The translations under genes were made by a program, and so were the position numbers. Shown one piece after another: positions 43,601-51,990 of a stretch of DNA of 64,000 nt. The stretch's first letter is position 1; each line of letters opens with the position of its first letter. The notes below the pieces were generated by a model, which did no database searches, had not been told where the DNA came from, and saw only the letters and a program-made list of their open reading frames with translations. The stretch comes from JAFCCL01 sp041645325 (GTDB lineage Archaea > Iainarchaeota > Iainarchaeia > Iainarchaeales > GCA-2688035): the NCBI GenBank assembly GCA_041645325.1, contig JBAZQI010000002.1, forward strand, positions 1 through 64,000. Reading direction: 5' to 3'.

Positions 43601-45166
43601 AACACGCTGTTCGAATCGCTTGTTTCCGGCGAAACAGGGGCTTTCTCCTCAACAAGGAACTTCAGGCTGCAGCCCAACGAAAAGGTCAGCTTGGTGGCAA
43701 CAGCGCCGGGCTACAAGAAGACAACTGTTGAGGTGCCGGTAAATTTCGGCGACTACTTTGACCCAAGGTACAACTGCATAGAGGTTCCCTCACTTGGAGA
43801 AGACGTCCGCACATTCAAGGACACAAGGCCGGGCGGCAAGGGCCTGTTTGAAGTTGTCAACAACTGCGAAACGCCTGTTGAAATAATGTTCAACAGCAAG
43901 CTCAAAGTTGAGCCGAAGCAAATGCAGATTCCGGCCGGTGCAAGCGCGCAGGCAACATTTACCGCAGACAATCCCGAGGGAGGCGAACAGGTTTACCTCG
44001 GGCAATACCCGATTTACGTCAAGGCAAAAATGCAGGGCGACGTGCGCTTTGTGAACGCAGTGAAAGTGCTTGTGATTATTTCAGACCCTGTGGGAAGCTG
44101 CTTTGCAATTGACAAGACAAGCTTTAATCTTCTGGACAGCAACATGGACAGCGGCGAAATAACAAATGATTGCGCTGTCCAGTTCAACGACGCATGGGCC
44201 CCTGAGCTTGCCCTTGACTCCTTCAAGGCGATAATTAGAAGGGATGATGTGCAGATTCCGGACATGTTCCCCTTCGAATGGGGCGTGAGGGCAGAACTGA
44301 GCCTTTCAACGCCTGTAAGGGTTGAATTTGAGGAAAAAAGGGAAAACACATGGAACGATTTTTACATTCCCACAGGGGCTGATACAGGCCCTGATCATAC
44401 CATAAACAAAAGCATAACGGTTAACGTGGGAGAAAGCATGGAAGACATAACCGCCCTGAAATTTGATTCGATAATTATCCCTATTTTGCCAATAGACTTG
44501 TCCGGTGTTATTGACTACGGTTCCATTGCATATGTAGCAAGCGCGAACATTTACGTTGACGGCATTCCGGTGCCGGTGCCTGAATGCGGCTTAAGTGGCT
44601 GCACCTGGGAAGAAAGCGGCAAGACAAATGATGCGGCAAAATGCCATTACATCGCAGCATCGTGCTATTACAACTCGTTTGAAGTCCAGCTTCAACGTGA
44701 CTCAATAGGCTCAATCACGTTCCCAATATACAACTCAGAAAACAGGGCTTTCCTGTTTTTCTCGCTAAACGGCACGCTCATTGAAACATCATACGGCTTT
44801 GACGTAAACCACACTCAATTTGAGCTTGAGTTTGGGCCCCCGCCCACAAATCTTTTCCGCTCAACAATAGTTCCTGTCAGGGGCCTGGGCTTTGCGCTTG
44901 GAAAAATTGACCTCTCGCTGGCAAACAAGCTTGGCGAAGGGCTCTATTCGGTTGACGATGCAAACATCACAGCATACAGCAACAGCCCAGAAGTTGAAGT
45001 ATGGCTTGTTGACAACGTCATATATGGAAAATATGTGGGCAATGATGCAGCAGATGATGACCAAGGGGCTACGCCTTTTACGATAAAGGACCTTTATCTC
45101 GACACAACCCAGTATAATTTAATTTACGTTGACGATTATGTAAACGAACTGAGGCCTGCCAAATGA
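40658..45166 (+). CDS. Giant membrane-anchored surface protein with carboxypeptidase-regulatory-like repeats
   Basis: 1502 aa. A 45-residue cytoplasmic N-terminus precedes one transmembrane helix (FVLLIAVLACLAILLTFTLLP). The rest is outside and built of repeated beta domains of the CarboxypepD_reg type, with lines such as LDENNNPLEGAHISVSF, VRDHAGNAVQGAIVKAFG, DYETKKPVEGAQVFLYS and VKSSDGTPVQGASISIF. The C-terminal third is a different Cys-containing beta region. Probably a cell-envelope or adhesion protein. First gene of a three-gene operon; the next ORF begins in its stop codon (ATGA). Confidence 0.75.
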   Translation: MDNPLNSIVESFKKGYYFLEDRYYMLLDKVNGHVPIYKAIDPVDRVFPSFVLLIAVLACLAILLTFTLLPQVSLSATLRVLDENNNPLEGAHISVSFNDESIGLDTDDFGEAKLALPQSGVEAAILVSKDGFDRLSQTITLKTNDLVDLLLSRTKASFQATKSTIYVVDSRTNRLIKGQVHLEFTCSTGTPAPAPLSGATGEFKDMAVSGECGTLLAKAMAEGYEPKASVAITRNPTYLKLDPLDPVETTTGINVIVRDHAGNAVQGAIVKAFGGGNVLVQQLSTDTSGTVSIQGIEPGIYSVTASHSDGRYAEKTGVEALIGTPATVTLSFAQPATGDGEKISMHFTDAVTNASIPNATVLIYANNLLFDSKTSDSSGLIEKAVDGNNSSFIAVASHDNYVTRIITNVAVMDASSKTPQAIKLTPLASDGSNSGKVSIFVSDYETKKPVEGAQVFLYSADYPEIILDYPYALTNADGNMLISRLPEGSYFVKVKKSNTEGTSETGKLVAGATLGFSIMLITTEGKVKAEVVDKKTGSPIQGAEITFTDYATDSVLQSGFSDAQGKLESQPFKSNKTVYVKAVAAGYFSATSMPLPIVSKSAQSVRLELDSKSDISLDQNMAIKFEGFYADKALKQKATTLESGETGQLYYYIKFTVLTAKDANYSNIMHHIRLDSEEKGKSPEKLPTPTGYTARLLNYAASSPYSSTIFSACYNPENVFSSPEACITDLVAKQANTLWATASRQTAYTLVLKMEIEQNLEDGTEIELRYQGKAIMNNSEFMTQPFLQTFRIGEPICSPPDCPAAIMRFWLQDSNGNKAILQSFSGESDYTTGQETELASYSNYKLFYEVRNTSGVELTATLKLENADPPNVVSIQGENIQTAFSGLQIAAHTVASQGSPVQLKTGSEAAFTKIKASFTSTQGKAMEQFIPFTVTAAKELTLAVSPSVLIPNDGSQILSGYVKSSDGTPVQGASISIFLPGNTLFESLVSGETGAFSSTRNFRLQPNEKVSLVATAPGYKKTTVEVPVNFGDYFDPRYNCIEVPSLGEDVRTFKDTRPGGKGLFEVVNNCETPVEIMFNSKLKVEPKQMQIPAGASAQATFTADNPEGGEQVYLGQYPIYVKAKMQGDVRFVNAVKVLVIISDPVGSCFAIDKTSFNLLDSNMDSGEITNDCAVQFNDAWAPELALDSFKAIIRRDDVQIPDMFPFEWGVRAELSLSTPVRVEFEEKRENTWNDFYIPTGADTGPDHTINKSITVNVGESMEDITALKFDSIIIPILPIDLSGVIDYGSIAYVASANIYVDGIPVPVPECGLSGCTWEESGKTNDAAKCHYIAASCYYNSFEVQLQRDSIGSITFPIYNSENRAFLFFSLNGTLIETSYGFDVNHTQFELEFGPPPTNLFRSTIVPVRGLGFALGKIDLSLANKLGEGLYSVDDANITAYSNSPEVEVWLVDNVIYGKYVGNDAADDDQGATPFTIKDLYLDTTQYNLIYVDDYVNELRPAK

Positions 45167-46926
45167 GCAAAAAAAATGCAATCGCTTTCATTGCGCTGCT
45201 CCTGCTTTTCGCAGGCTATGCAAGTGCTGCACAGCCCGAGCTGTTCTACAAAAGCAACCTGTTTGTAAAGCTCAACGAGGAAACGTTTTCGCCGGGAGAA
45301 ACGCTTGAAGCCACAATAGAACTGCTCAATATGGAGGATTTCCCGATAGCGGAAGCATATGTTGTTGTCGAACTTGTGCAAGGCGATGATTACTATTACC
45401 CCAGCCAGATGCAGGATACGGACAACATTTTCTTTGAGGAAAAAATAACTGGCCTGAACATCGCGCCCCACGAAAAGGTTTCCGAAACCTTTTCATACAA
45501 TCTGCCCTCTGGCCTCAAACCCGGCAATTACAGGATAGATGTCTACGCCAAGACAAACAAGACCTCGCTTGTCGGAGCGCCCCACATATTCGCTTCGCCA
45601 AACTCCGTGCGCTTCGCAGTATCAGGCGTCGGCAATGAGTTCCCTGAAGCCAAATTCATAAGGACAAAGACAATGTTCCATGAGTTTCTTGGGCCCGTGG
45701 GCCCGGGAATAAAACCCGGCGAAGAAATTGAAAACGGGGTTTTTGTGCAAAATATTTCCGGCAAATCTCTCAGCAATGTTATACTGTTTGTGGGATTATG
45801 CGAGTGGGATGACACAAGCTGCGCTTCCTATGAATCGACAGCAACTGAAAAAATCGCGCTGCTTGCGCCTGGCGAAGAAAAAGCAGTAAGCGTAAAGCTC
45901 AAAGCTCCGCAAATGCCGGACGCGTACGCAATAAGGCTTGAGTTGCGGGACAGTAGCGGCAGGCTGCTCTCCCTTTACAGGAACAGGAGCATTGTCTACG
46001 GTGGCACTGCCAAAATACACCAGCTCAACATAAGCGACTACTCTTTTGAGCAAGGTTCCCAGGGCGAAATAAGCATGTTTATAGGCCCAAGCCCGGACCA
46101 TTACAATTTCCCCCCTTTTGAAGATTTCACAGTCAAGGCCTGGATTGAAAATGCAAGGGACAACAACAGGGTAATTTTCAGCGATGAACGGCAGGTTGCG
46201 TCAATAGCCAGCCCGGACTTCCTTACATTTGCCTTTCCCTTTACCGCCGAAAAAGCGCTTGACCTCTTCAAGGTATGCGGTTCGGTATCAAAAGGCGGGG
46301 AAGAGCACGAGCATTACTGCTACCTTGTGGACGCAAGCAAGTTCCCGAAAAAGGAGCTGGCAAGTGAAATAGCCATTGAATGGAACTATGACTTCTCAAA
46401 TAGAACACTTAATCTTTTATTCTCAAACGAGGACACCAAGCTGAAGGAAATGAACGCCGCATTCATGCTTCTGCGCCCTGAAACAAGCGAGCTCGTCGCA
46501 ACCAAGGCCCTCAAAGGTGAAAGCCCGGTGGCTGAATCCATAGCTGTGGAGCCTGAAAACTTCGTGCTTTTGCTGAATAATTTTTCCACGCGAAAACAGC
46601 AGAAAGTGGAAATAAATATCGTGGGCCGGGAAGCGGCATTCACCCTGAAGTCATGCCCTGAACTCGGCGGAAGCATGTGTTCGGAAGGGCAATTATGCGA
46701 CAATCCTGCGGCAAGCAGCGAAGGGAAGTGGTGCTGCCTGACACAATGCAGGGGCCGGGCAAGCACAAGCCAACAGTCCTTGCCCTGGGGCACGGTTTAC
46801 TCCCTGCTTTTGTGGGTTGCCGCAATCGTTGTCATACTTGTAATCGCATACAATGCCTATGTCAGATTCGGCGGCAGAGGCAATGAGGAATTTGGAGGTG
46901 AGAACATTGAAAACGACCTGCGGTAA
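45163..46926 (+). CDS. Secreted surface protein with C-terminal anchor, surface operon gene 2
   Basis: 587 aa. A signal peptide (AIAFIALLLLFAGYASA) is followed by several Ig-like/COG1361-type domains (TFSPGETLEATIELLNMEDFPI, PHEKVSETFSYNLPSGLKPGNYRIDVYA). A Cys-rich stretch (CPELGGSMCSEGQLCDN...CCLTQC) is followed by a transmembrane helix (VYSLLLWVAAIVVILVIAYNAYV). The start is in a 4-nt overlap with the giant protein gene, so the two are translationally coupled. No enzymatic motif seen. Confidence 0.72.
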   Translation: MSKKNAIAFIALLLLFAGYASAAQPELFYKSNLFVKLNEETFSPGETLEATIELLNMEDFPIAEAYVVVELVQGDDYYYPSQMQDTDNIFFEEKITGLNIAPHEKVSETFSYNLPSGLKPGNYRIDVYAKTNKTSLVGAPHIFASPNSVRFAVSGVGNEFPEAKFIRTKTMFHEFLGPVGPGIKPGEEIENGVFVQNISGKSLSNVILFVGLCEWDDTSCASYESTATEKIALLAPGEEKAVSVKLKAPQMPDAYAIRLELRDSSGRLLSLYRNRSIVYGGTAKIHQLNISDYSFEQGSQGEISMFIGPSPDHYNFPPFEDFTVKAWIENARDNNRVIFSDERQVASIASPDFLTFAFPFTAEKALDLFKVCGSVSKGGEEHEHYCYLVDASKFPKKELASEIAIEWNYDFSNRTLNLLFSNEDTKLKEMNAAFMLLRPETSELVATKALKGESPVAESIAVEPENFVLLLNNFSTRKQQKVEINIVGREAAFTLKSCPELGGSMCSEGQLCDNPAASSEGKWCCLTQCRGRASTSQQSLPWGTVYSLLLWVAAIVVILVIAYNAYVRFGGRGNEEFGGENIENDLR

Positions 46927-49309
46927 GGTTACGGCCTTTTTCTTTGTCCTGTTCCTGGTATGCCTTTCACAGGTTTCCCTTGCTTCGCCCGGTGATTTTA
47001 TTTCCCTGGACCCAAGCACCTGTGGCACATGGGGCGGGGGCAAGCACTGCTGGCATGAACAAAACGTACAGGGCATCACTAATGTTGATTTTATAATATC
47101 CTTTGACAAGCCCGTCGCTTTCGGGGATGGGAACACATATGTAGTGCCAATTATGACCCTGATGAGCATAACGAATTTTGTCTCTTATATAAATGTGTGC
47201 GTTGACGGCGCTTCAGCCCCGGATGCAGTTCTCCCGGCAGATATCCTTGTTGATGGCGAAAAGGTCGGTGACAATTACATTAAAACCAATGTCGAATCCT
47301 GCCACGGCGGCACAGTATGGAAGGGCAATCAGGGCCCAGTCAAGTACCTTTTTTCCAAGCAGGGTCTGCACCACGTGCAGATTGTCGTTGCAAGCCAAAA
47401 CAACGGAACATGCGGCGTAGTCTCACGCGAATTTGACGTTATTGTCGTGCATCCAGTCCTTTCAGTCAACGGAAGCGCCTCCAGGATAATTTCCTTCGGC
47501 AGAAATGAGGCAGAAAAGGCATTCAACATAATCTGGACCATTAAAAACCTGGGCGGTTTCGCAAGCACTCTGGAAACAGTAACGGCAACAGGCTGTGGCG
47601 AAAACCTTGAATGCAATTTCATTGCCTTCGGGCCATTGGACCTAAATCCGAACGAAAGCATCATTGTAGTGGAAGAGGTCAAGGCAAAAAGACCCGCAGC
47701 CATAACCGCGCCTGTGGCAGTGGAAGAACTCGGTATTGAGCTGGGTTACATTGACATATTCGGGTTAAGCCGCCTTAATAAGCAGTCATCACTTCCCGTG
47801 AATGTTGCGCTTTTATGGAATGAAGAGCAGCGCTTTCACGTGGAACTGGTCGGCGGTCAGCAGGATTACTGCATAGGCCAGGATGGCAAGCTCGGCGGCA
47901 CAGGCCCGGGCGAAGTGCCCCATGTGCTGTTCAATTGGGCTTGGTCAAGCATAGGCATAAACGAGCCAGGCGCATACAGCTGCGACAAGAAAAGCCCAAA
48001 TGATCTTGAATACATTTACTGTGACCCCACGCAATTCAGCATAGAGCTGCTCAAAAGGCTAAACATGATAAAGACCGCGGCTGAAGAGGGAAAATTCGAC
48101 AAGGCCGCAGAGCTATCGCATTTCCAGGCCTACCTAATCGGCGACAGCATAAACCCCGACTTCAGAAAAGACTTTGACTATTACTACAAGACAACGGAAT
48201 TCTTCGGCGCAGACTGGTACAACAGCCCCAATTCACCCTGGGACCTGTACTTTACCGACACCCAGCGCATGGTTTTCAGCCCAGAAAAAATAGATTCCGG
48301 CCTTTACGACGTGGAACTTGACTTCGATTTCGAATCCGACAAATACAAGTTCTTCTGGTCGGAAAACGAGCTTGCCGCCAAAATAACCGTCAGGCTTACC
48401 AAAATAAGTAACCCCCTTTCCCAGAACCCGCTTTACTACCTTCCCTTCAACGGCGAAGTCGGCCTGCAGCGCATTGACGAAGACGGCCTTGCAAGGCGCA
48501 ACGGCTACGGCCTCGGCTTCTCAGGGGACGAGCTAAGGCTTGACGAATTCAGGCTCGGCTCCTTCATCCTGACAAAAGGCGAAGGCGAAAAAATTGTGCA
48601 AACAGCATACATGCAGGACTTCTACAAGTCAAACATCTCGGAAAAAGGCCTTATACTTTCCATAGCAAAGGACGGCTCATCAATGGTGTTTTCGCCCTCA
48701 TACGCAACGCCCGTAATAATGGAACTCAAGGCAAACGAGGCAACAGCAAGGGCAGACGGCTACTACTCCGTGCACAACGGCGCAAAAACAATGGTTTCGC
48801 CGTCAGGCTACATGAATCTCTGGACAGGCTTTGCCTCAACGCCAATGACCTGCGCAAACTTTGACGAAAGCTCGCTGTACTACCAAAGGAACGACGGCAC
48901 GGCATCCGAAGTCCCGGGCTTGGCAACCACGCCGGAAAACCCGGCCTACGGCTTCACCTGGAAAGACGTCCCAGCACAAAACCTCCAGCAGGGCAAACTG
49001 TACCTTGAAACAGTCTTCTACACGCCGATAGACTCAGGAATGACCTTGAGCGGCGAAAGCACTACTGTCCTGATGAGCCCAAGTGGCACAGGGCAGGCAG
49101 TCTCGCTTAACTACAAGGGCATGAGCCCAATAATTGAAAGCGTGTTCGGCCTTGTAAACGACAAGTATGTCTGCGTCAGCCTCAGCGACAGTGCGCTTGA
49201 ATTCTGGTGGAACCCACAGCGCGTCACCAAGGACCTTGACGGCATAAAAGCCGCACAAATAAGCGAAGCCTGGATGTCAGGCTGCTCGGTGGAAGGCGAG
49301 GCAAAGTAG
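46907..49309 (+). CDS. Large secreted protein, surface operon gene 3
   Basis: 800 aa. The start is a TTG at 46907 with a perfect GGAGGTGA at 46894-46901; it overlaps the previous gene by 20 nt. The signal peptide is AFFFVLFLVCLSQVSLA. The mature protein is beta-rich with scattered Cys (DPSTCGTWGGGKHCWHE) and aromatic-rich segments, and has no clear C-terminal anchor. It may be held by its two operon partners. No family recognised. The open frame extends upstream to 46853, but without a start site of comparable quality. Confidence 0.72.
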   Translation: MKTTCGKVTAFFFVLFLVCLSQVSLASPGDFISLDPSTCGTWGGGKHCWHEQNVQGITNVDFIISFDKPVAFGDGNTYVVPIMTLMSITNFVSYINVCVDGASAPDAVLPADILVDGEKVGDNYIKTNVESCHGGTVWKGNQGPVKYLFSKQGLHHVQIVVASQNNGTCGVVSREFDVIVVHPVLSVNGSASRIISFGRNEAEKAFNIIWTIKNLGGFASTLETVTATGCGENLECNFIAFGPLDLNPNESIIVVEEVKAKRPAAITAPVAVEELGIELGYIDIFGLSRLNKQSSLPVNVALLWNEEQRFHVELVGGQQDYCIGQDGKLGGTGPGEVPHVLFNWAWSSIGINEPGAYSCDKKSPNDLEYIYCDPTQFSIELLKRLNMIKTAAEEGKFDKAAELSHFQAYLIGDSINPDFRKDFDYYYKTTEFFGADWYNSPNSPWDLYFTDTQRMVFSPEKIDSGLYDVELDFDFESDKYKFFWSENELAAKITVRLTKISNPLSQNPLYYLPFNGEVGLQRIDEDGLARRNGYGLGFSGDELRLDEFRLGSFILTKGEGEKIVQTAYMQDFYKSNISEKGLILSIAKDGSSMVFSPSYATPVIMELKANEATARADGYYSVHNGAKTMVSPSGYMNLWTGFASTPMTCANFDESSLYYQRNDGTASEVPGLATTPENPAYGFTWKDVPAQNLQQGKLYLETVFYTPIDSGMTLSGESTTVLMSPSGTGQAVSLNYKGMSPIIESVFGLVNDKYVCVSLSDSALEFWWNPQRVTKDLDGIKAAQISEAWMSGCSVEGEAK

Positions 49310-49317
49310 CTGTTCCT

Positions 49318-50097
49318 TCAAAGGAACAGCACAATCGCGGCAATGGCAATTATCAGGGCAAGGCTGATCCAGAAAGCCGGCTTTCCCAACAGGCGCCATT
49401 TTCTTCCAGAATCAGCGCTTACGGCCTGCGTTTTTTCCACGTTTCCCTTTTTTCCCGCAAGCTTTTCTCCGCCGATTGCCGCAATCTCCCTGCTGTACCT
49501 CAGCCAGGCGCCAGGTTCCTTCAATTCCTCAAGGGCCTCTTTTGTAAGCTCAACAAAGCCCTTTTCCTTTTCGGGAACATTTTCCTTGCCCAGCATTTCC
49601 CCGGTTACCGCGCTTATTTCAAATTTGTGCGTTTCGCCGGCAACCGTGGCAAACGCAAGCCACACAGGGTAATAGATTTCCCGAAAGCTGGAAAGCACGA
49701 CGTTTTTCCTGTCAGTGCCGAGAAAAGAGGCTGTCTTCAGCAGTGCAATCTTTTCAGCCTCGCTTTTTGAAAAAACCGCCTTTTTTATCACAAGGGCATA
49801 TTTGTCCGGAAGCTCTTTCAAAAGCGCTTCTTCTTCAGGCATTGACTCTGCAAGCTCCTTGTTCAATTCGGCTGTTTCGCCGTTCAGGGCAAGCAGGCCA
49901 CGCCTGGTTTCCCCATTTGGCTTTCCTTTTTCCCCAAAGACAGCATCGTAATAGAAAAGAAAAAAGGGGGTGAGGACAAGCTTTATGTCCCCTCTCTCAA
50001 AATTGTGCCGGTTTTTTTTAAGCAGGGCTTTCTCCACAATCTCGGCGGCCTTTTCAAGCGTGAAAGAGATTGGGAATACCGGGTTTCCTACAAACAT
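49318..50097 (-). CDS. Tail-anchored membrane protein, unknown function
   Basis: 259 aa. The cytoplasmic part is mixed alpha/beta; the middle segment (YYPVWLAFATVAGETHKFEISAVTGEMLG) recalls a PepSY-like strand pattern, without a firm assignment. The last 20 residues (FWISLALIIAIAAIVLFL) form a single C-terminal helix, so the protein is probably tail-anchored. It is convergent with the surface operon and lies 11 nt downstream of sepF, with which it is probably co-transcribed; a division or envelope role is only a guess. Confidence 0.65.
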   Translation of the reverse strand: MFVGNPVFPISFTLEKAAEIVEKALLKKNRHNFERGDIKLVLTPFFLFYYDAVFGEKGKPNGETRRGLLALNGETAELNKELAESMPEEEALLKELPDKYALVIKKAVFSKSEAEKIALLKTASFLGTDRKNVVLSSFREIYYPVWLAFATVAGETHKFEISAVTGEMLGKENVPEKEKGFVELTKEALEELKEPGAWLRYSREIAAIGGEKLAGKKGNVEKTQAVSADSGRKWRLLGKPAFWISLALIIAIAAIVLFL

Positions 50098-50108
50098 GCT
50101 GTTCTATT

Positions 50109-50468
50109 TTATTGCAGCTCTTTCTTCTTAATAATCTTTACCTTGCTTGGCGTCACAAGAATGTGCTCGTGGCTGATTCTTGCTATATCCCCGTTGATTC
50201 CCTCAATGCCGCCTTTTATCTTGGTCACAATTTCCTTGAGCTTTATCGCGTTTCTCTTGCTCAGGTCCCCTATGTTCACAAGGACAATATTGCCTGCTTT
50301 TGCCTCGTTTACAACATTCTGCGCATCGGCTTCGGTTGTAAGCGTAATGGGCTTCACGAAGGCATCGGCATCCTCGTAAATGGTTTCATCCTCGGCATCA
50401 AGGTTGTTCAAAAAGCCCTCAATGTCTATTCCTTCTTCTCTCTTCAAAACCTTTTCTAAAAAAGCCAT
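50109..50468 (-). CDS. sepF: Cell division protein SepF
   Basis: Membrane tether for FtsZ in archaea that lack FtsA. The N-terminus MAFLEKVLKREE is an amphipathic membrane-binding helix. The core (VKPITLTTEADAQNVVNEAKAGNIVLVNIGDLSKRNAIKLKEIVTKI) is the SepF/DUF552 fold. The ATG at 50468 is chosen over an upstream start at 50492 because it exposes the helix and follows GGGGGTG by 9 nt. 119 aa is normal for archaeal SepF. Confidence 0.92.
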   Translation of the reverse strand: MAFLEKVLKREEGIDIEGFLNNLDAEDETIYEDADAFVKPITLTTEADAQNVVNEAKAGNIVLVNIGDLSKRNAIKLKEIVTKIKGGIEGINGDIARISHEHILVTPSKVKIIKKKELQ

Positions 50469-50492
50469 TATTTTTTGCACCCCCAAATTCAA

Positions 50493-50755
50493 TTATAGTA
50501 TTTCTCCCACAATTGTTTTTTAAAACACTTCGCTTGCATCCCCTACATAACAAGCCGCCCCAGCCGGCTGATCTGGGTGCCATAAGCTCGCTTTTGCTCG
50601 CTATGGCCCAGGTAAGGAAACCGAATTCTTTGCCAAACCCCAGGTTTGCTTTCTCAATAAAGCATGCTTTTTAATTGCCCGGCCATAATAGTTATGCTCC
50701 CAACTTTTTTCAGGAATTTTTACCCGACACAAACACAGCCTAGGGTGGGTTTTTT
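50493..50755. other. Hairpin-rich intergenic region between sepF and orc1/cdc6
   Basis: Three stem-loops in a row: AGCCG...CGGCT (50553-50569), CTGGGtGCCATA...TATGGCCCAG (50573-50611) and CAAACC-cca-GGTTTG (50634-50648). A TATA-like CTTTTTAATT follows (about 50667). It might hold an ncRNA or part of a replication origin, since cdc6 genes often flank one, but no clear origin recognition box was found. Confidence 0.45.
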
Positions 50756-51979
50756 TTGATTGAGCAAAGCTTGCATGAAAACATTTTCCAGAAACAGCTT
50801 GAAAAAAACACGGTTTTCACGGACAGAAACACAATAACCCCGCACTACACGCCAAGCAATCTCCCATTCAGGGAAAAGCAGATAGAGGAAATCTCGCAAT
50901 TGCTTTCGGTTGCATTGCACGGCGCAAAGCCGGACAATCTTTTCATCTACGGCAAGGTCGGCACAGGCAAGACAGTAACCGTAAACCATGTGCTTTTGCA
51001 GTTAAACGATTTCATAGCCCACAATGCCAACAAAAGCGTTGACTTTGCCTACGTCAACTGCAGGAACCATAACACAAAATACAAGGTTTTGCTCAAGGCG
51101 CTTTCAAAATTCTTTCCGGAAGAAGACTTCATAGGATACAGCTCTGCCTTTGTCTACGAAAAAATGCTCAAGCACGCGGAATCCGGAAAGCAGGTGATAA
51201 TCGTGCTTGATGAAATAGACAAGGTCAAGGACCTTGACGAGCTAATCTACGCGCTCACAAGGTCAAACGACGAGCTGCAAAAAGGCGGCATTGCGGTGAT
51301 AGGAATAAGCAACAACCTTTTCTTCAAGGACAAGCTTGACGTGAGGACAAAAAGCACGCTGCTGCAGAGGGAAATGGTTTTTCCGCCATACAATGCGGAA
51401 GAGCTCAGGGCAATCCTGCAGGCGCGCATTAAAACCGCGTTCAAGCCAAGTGCGGTTGAGGATAGCGCCATTAACCTTGCCGCCGCAATTGCGGCACAGG
51501 AATCAGGGGACGCTAGGGCAGCGGTAATGCTCATGCTCAGGGCAGGCGAAGAGGCTGACCGCTCCCTGCTAAGGGTTGTGAAAGAAGAACATGTAAGGCT
51601 TGCAAGGACGCGCGTTGAAGAAGAGGTTACCTTGAACATGGTGGAAACCCTGCCAAAGCAGCAGCAACTGGTGCTCTACGCCTTGTCCTTGATGACTGCG
51701 CAGGGCAAGGGCTATGGAAAGCTCATGGGCGGCAAGGAAGAAGGCGTCTTTTTTTCAGGCGACGCCTACAGGGAATACGAGCGCATTGCCGCCTCAATGC
51801 AGGAACAGGTTGTCTCAAGCCGATGGTTCAGGGAATACGTAAACGAGCTTGAAACCTACGGCCTGATTTTGACAACAGCTTCAGGCAAGGGCATAAGAGG
51901 CACAACAACGCTGATAAAGCTCGGCTTTGACGCAAAAAAACTCAAGCAGGCGCTGGAAAAAGAACTGATGTGCGCATAG
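50756..51979 (+). CDS. cdc6: Orc1/Cdc6 replication initiator
   Basis: AAA+ ATPase that marks replication origins and loads MCM. Walker A is GKVGTGKT, Walker B VLDEIDKV, sensor 1 region IGISNN. The C-terminal winged helix region (PKQQQLVLYALSLMTAQGKG, YEREIA-like segment) is present. The start is a TTG at 50756 with AGGGTGGG at 50742-50749. 407 aa is typical. It is divergent from sepF and convergent with polD; an origin may be close by. Confidence 0.95.
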   Translation: MIEQSLHENIFQKQLEKNTVFTDRNTITPHYTPSNLPFREKQIEEISQLLSVALHGAKPDNLFIYGKVGTGKTVTVNHVLLQLNDFIAHNANKSVDFAYVNCRNHNTKYKVLLKALSKFFPEEDFIGYSSAFVYEKMLKHAESGKQVIIVLDEIDKVKDLDELIYALTRSNDELQKGGIAVIGISNNLFFKDKLDVRTKSTLLQREMVFPPYNAEELRAILQARIKTAFKPSAVEDSAINLAAAIAAQESGDARAAVMLMLRAGEEADRSLLRVVKEEHVRLARTRVEEEVTLNMVETLPKQQQLVLYALSLMTAQGKGYGKLMGGKEEGVFFSGDAYREYERIAASMQEQVVSSRWFREYVNELETYGLILTTASGKGIRGTTTLIKLGFDAKKLKQALEKELMCA

Positions 51980-51990
51980 TTGATTCTCCC

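Noticed and set aside
50493..50755. Definite replication origin
   Set aside because: The position next to cdc6 is suggestive, but no clear origin recognition box or repeated initiator site could be identified by eye.
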